7,865 nt of DNA from CAZFLD01 sp964519835. Lineage in GTDB: Bacteria; Spirochaetota; Spirochaetia; DSM-27196; CAZFLD01. The notes below the pieces were generated by a model that was not told the DNA's origin, searched no databases, and was given only the letters and a program-made list of their open reading frames with translations. The stretch spans positions 1 through 7,865 of the forward strand of contig CAZFLD010000130.1 of NCBI GenBank assembly GCA_964519835.1, in the 5' to 3' direction. Position 1 is the first letter of the stretch. Each line of letters opens with the position of its first letter. Below are positions 6,033 to 7,865 of the stretch, piece by piece. Position numbers and translations under genes: made by a program.

Positions 6033-7373
6033 TTGGCGAAGCAGATGAGGTCGACAAACCAGGGACGCGAGCTCGCCCCGGATTACGTAACGCTCTTCGA
6101 GTCCCCGGATCCACAACGCATCTTTGGCTACAGCCCGGGGATAACCCGGCTGGACGGCGGCGGGCTTTTTACGACCACCGGCGGCCGACTGATAGCAAGC
6201 ATCGACGTGGGCGGTCCGGGCGCGGCCGAACTGCCGGGCCTGAAGTACCACGACACCACGCACGACAGCTTTTGGCAGGGGCGCGTGTACACCTCAGACG
6301 ACGGCGGACGAACGTGGACGCATCGCGCCGACTTCCCTTTTATGCATGCCCGACCGTTCGTCGCCGGCGATGCGGTCTACGTGCTCGGCCAGGCACACGA
6401 CCTCATGGTGATGAGCTCCCGCGACGGGGGCCTTACCTGGGGCGAGCCGGTGAAGCTCACCGAGGGGCGGGAGTGGCACCAGGCTCCGTGCAACGTGCAC
6501 TACGCCAACGGCTGCGTCTACCTGGTGATGGAGCGACGGACGAGCTTTGCCATCACCAGCTGGCCGGTGGGGGAGCTGGCGCCGGTGCTTATGAGGGGCC
6601 GCGTGGAGGCCGATCTTACCGTCGCGGGAAACTGGACCTTTGCCTCCGAGCTGAGCTTCCACGACACCATCCCCGATGTGGAAACAAACCCGCAGATCGA
6701 CTTCTTCGGCGTCCCCCTCTACGACTGCCCCTATCCCAGAGGAAGCACGCCGGCGCCGGGCCGTCTCTGCGCACCCATCGGCTGGCTGGAATCCAATGTG
6801 GTGCAGTTCAGCGACCCGGGCCACATCTGGCACGACCCGACGGGCAGAACCTTCCATCTGTGGATGCGCGCGCACACCGGTGGCCCCGGTTTCGCCTGTA
6901 TCGCCAAGGTCACCGAGCAGGGCGAGGAACCCGGCACCGGCCCGATGGAGACCACGCTCGAGACCGTGCCCTCCGGCAAGACGATGCTCTACGTGCCCTG
7001 CCCGGGCGGCAACATCAAGTTCCACGTGCTCTACGACGAACAGACACGGCTCTACTGGCTGCTTTCGAACCAAGCAACCGACAGCATGACGCGCCCCGAG
7101 CGCCTGCCACCCGATCGCCACAACCTGCCGCACAACCAGCGCAGGCGTCTGCAGCTGCACTTCTCGAAGAACATGGTCGACTGGTGTTTTGCCGGTCTGG
7201 TCACCGTCGGTCCGGCCGAAAACGCCGCACGTTCCTACGCGAGCATGGCCTTCGACGGAGACGACCTGCTCATCCTCGCCCGGTCCGGCGACAAGCGCGC
7301 GAAGAGCGCACACGACGGGAATCTCATCACGTTTCATCGCATCGGCGATTTCCGCGGACTGGAGTACCGGTAG
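6033..7373 (+). CDS. Sialidase-like (BNR/Asp-box) beta-propeller protein, paralog B
   Basis: This 446-residue protein keeps the same residue register as paralog A from E13 on, with Asp-boxes S-D-D-G-G-R-T-W (88-95) and S-R-D-G-G-L-T-W (129-136) and the same R-I-F-G-Y-S-P near the start. Blocks such as W-H-Q-A-P-C-N-V, C-V-Y-L-V-M-E-R-R-T-S-F and L-H-F-S-K-N-M-V-D-W-C-F-A-G are unchanged, so both copies are probably under selection. The TTG at 6033 follows AGGAGG by five bases. There is no signal peptide. Its GC content is visibly higher than that of the sulfatase, mostly at third codon positions. The reaction is not proven; sialidase-superfamily hydrolase or lyase on an acidic sugar is the best guess. 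A paralog kept beside another may differ in substrate or inducer. Confidence 0.87.
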   Translation: MAKQMRSTNQGRELAPDYVTLFESPDPQRIFGYSPGITRLDGGGLFTTTGGRLIASIDVGGPGAAELPGLKYHDTTHDSFWQGRVYTSDDGGRTWTHRADFPFMHARPFVAGDAVYVLGQAHDLMVMSSRDGGLTWGEPVKLTEGREWHQAPCNVHYANGCVYLVMERRTSFAITSWPVGELAPVLMRGRVEADLTVAGNWTFASELSFHDTIPDVETNPQIDFFGVPLYDCPYPRGSTPAPGRLCAPIGWLESNVVQFSDPGHIWHDPTGRTFHLWMRAHTGGPGFACIAKVTEQGEEPGTGPMETTLETVPSGKTMLYVPCPGGNIKFHVLYDEQTRLYWLLSNQATDSMTRPERLPPDRHNLPHNQRRRLQLHFSKNMVDWCFAGLVTVGPAENAARSYASMAFDGDDLLILARSGDKRAKSAHDGNLITFHRIGDFRGLEYR

Positions 7374-7465
7374 GGGCTTTGTGGCACCAGGGCGTTCAGC
7401 TCGCAAATGGCGCACGACCGCCACAATCTGCGATGACCCGACTCAACCGTCCATCTATTTGAACA

Positions 7466-7481
7466 AAAGGAGTTCTACTTG
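7466..7481 (+). promoter_or_regulatory. Orphan ribosome site and TTG start cut by an IS
   Basis: AAGGAG (7467-7472) is followed six bases later by TTG (7479-7481), the same start arrangement as both sialidase-like genes. The frame then enters the presumed IS end and stops at 7516-7518 after 12 codons. It looks like the beginning of the next gene of the cluster with its body displaced by the insertion. Between the paralog B stop (7371-7373) and this site I see no terminator. Confidence 0.4.
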
Positions 7482-7865
7482 AGGCTCTTTCAAAAACCCG
7501 AGGTGGTGAGCATTTCTTGATGGGATAGAGATAGATAGAGGGCCATGCATCCTGTAGGATGAGGTTGTCGAAGACCAATCCAAAAGGAGAGAGGACCCTC
7601 CACCCATAAAGAGTGTAATCGAAATCCTTGGCGGCGCACAGATCCTTTTTGTTATATCCTTCAATATCCAGGACAGCTTCGAAGAATATCTGACCGAACA
7701 GCATCGGGCGTTCCTGGCGATGCTTCGAGTGGTCGAAGAGCATCTGCCGGAGCTTGAGAGCCGGCGCGGTGGACGCGGACGGCCGCGGCTGGAGGATCAG
7801 CCGCTCTTCCGGTTCGCCGTTGTCCCGAGTGCCGCCACGTTCAGCAGGCGGCTGAAGCGCTTCTC
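7482..7865 (+). mobile_element. Left part of a probable insertion sequence
   Basis: From about 7482 the base composition changes to a more AT-rich stretch. The start, GGCTCTTTCAAAAACCCGAG (7483-7502), resembles terminal inverted repeats of several DDE-transposase IS families. A transposase-like frame begins about 170 nt further on. The right end and the matching inverted repeat lie beyond the window, so the boundary is a judgement. A short GATAGAGATAGATAGAG repeat tract lies at 7523-7540. Confidence 0.45.
7651..7865 (+). CDS. IS transposase N-terminal fragment (partial)
   Basis: The frame gives S-F-E-E-Y-L-T-E-Q-H-R-A-F-L-A-M-L-R, then a V-V-E-E-H-L-P-E-L helix, R-G-R-P-R-L-E-D-Q-P-L-F-R-F and a closing S-R-R-L-K-R-F. 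This pattern (a helical N-terminus, an R-G-R-P turn and a short hydrophobic helix) is typical of the DNA-binding N-terminus of IS4/IS5/IS1182-type transposases; I cannot pick the family. The gene runs off the window end, so the catalytic DDE residues are not seen. The start is uncertain: between the in-frame TAG at 7555 and the ATG at 7720 there is no ATG, GTG or TTG, yet similarity seems to begin near 7657, so the copy may have lost its start or use a frameshift. The opposite strand is also open here, which leaves some doubt. Confidence 0.45.

Noticed and set aside
6294..7424. Long minus-strand open frame opposite paralog B, with a counterpart (3376-4485) opposite paralog A
   Set aside because: Both are codon-mirror shadows of the GC-rich, third-base-biased sense genes. 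The sense frames have Asp-boxes and strong ribosome sites; the antisense products resemble nothing I know.
6272..7462. 396-codon plus-strand frame overlapping paralog B in another phase
   Set aside because: The product is arginine- and alanine-rich, has no ribosome site and lies wholly within a clear homologous gene. High GC explains the lack of stops.
7396..7743. Minus-strand open frame at the window end (open up to 7864) as a real gene
   Set aside because: Its codons are exact complements of the transposase-like plus frame, and the plus product has recognisable transposase-like features. The choice is not certain.

Overview
The window looks like a bacterial carbohydrate-catabolism island of moderate to high GC. 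It carries an ABC sugar-binding protein, a type I sulfatase and two closely related sialidase-like beta-propeller proteins. A nuclease-like gene with its own regulatory region, and an insertion sequence, interrupt it. The binding-protein type (LplA-like, typical of Spirochaetota and some Firmicutes), the lack of signal peptides on the degradative enzymes and the TTG starts behind strong Shine-Dalgarno sites would fit a spirochaete-like organism. That is inference; nothing here fixes the taxon.

Layout on the plus strand: a rho-independent terminator (19-54); the body of a solute-binding protein whose N-terminal part and signal peptide are missing (57-1406); a stem-loop (1434-1471); an intact sulfatase with the C-x-P-x-R formylglycine motif (1559-3031); a spacer ending in a palindrome (3232-3248); sialidase-like paralog A (3358-4695); a spacer with a decayed-looking frame (4696-4905); a minus-strand Phd/YefM-Uma2 fusion gene (4906-5688) behind a promoter set among three TTAGCTAA palindromes (5722-5768); a sulfatase-like relic (5863-5940) running into a second copy of the palindrome (5924-5942); sialidase-like paralog B (6033-7373); and a start signal for a further gene (about 7466-7481) that runs straight into the left end of a probable IS with a partial transposase (7482 to the window end).

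How the genes may work together: neither the sulfatase nor the two propeller proteins has an export signal. The natural model is therefore import of a sulfated or acidic oligosaccharide by an ABC transporter (the binding protein is its relic or truncated part), followed by cytosolic desulfation and processing. The two sialidase-like genes share their palindrome, their leader of about 100 nt and their TTG start, so they probably arose by duplication of a whole regulated unit and answer to the same regulator.

The points most worth pursuing are the three-site TTAGCTAA array around the Phd-Uma2 promoter, the duplicated palindrome with a leader that changes as if it were coding, and the signs of decay (truncated binding protein, sulfatase relic, gene start cut by an IS).
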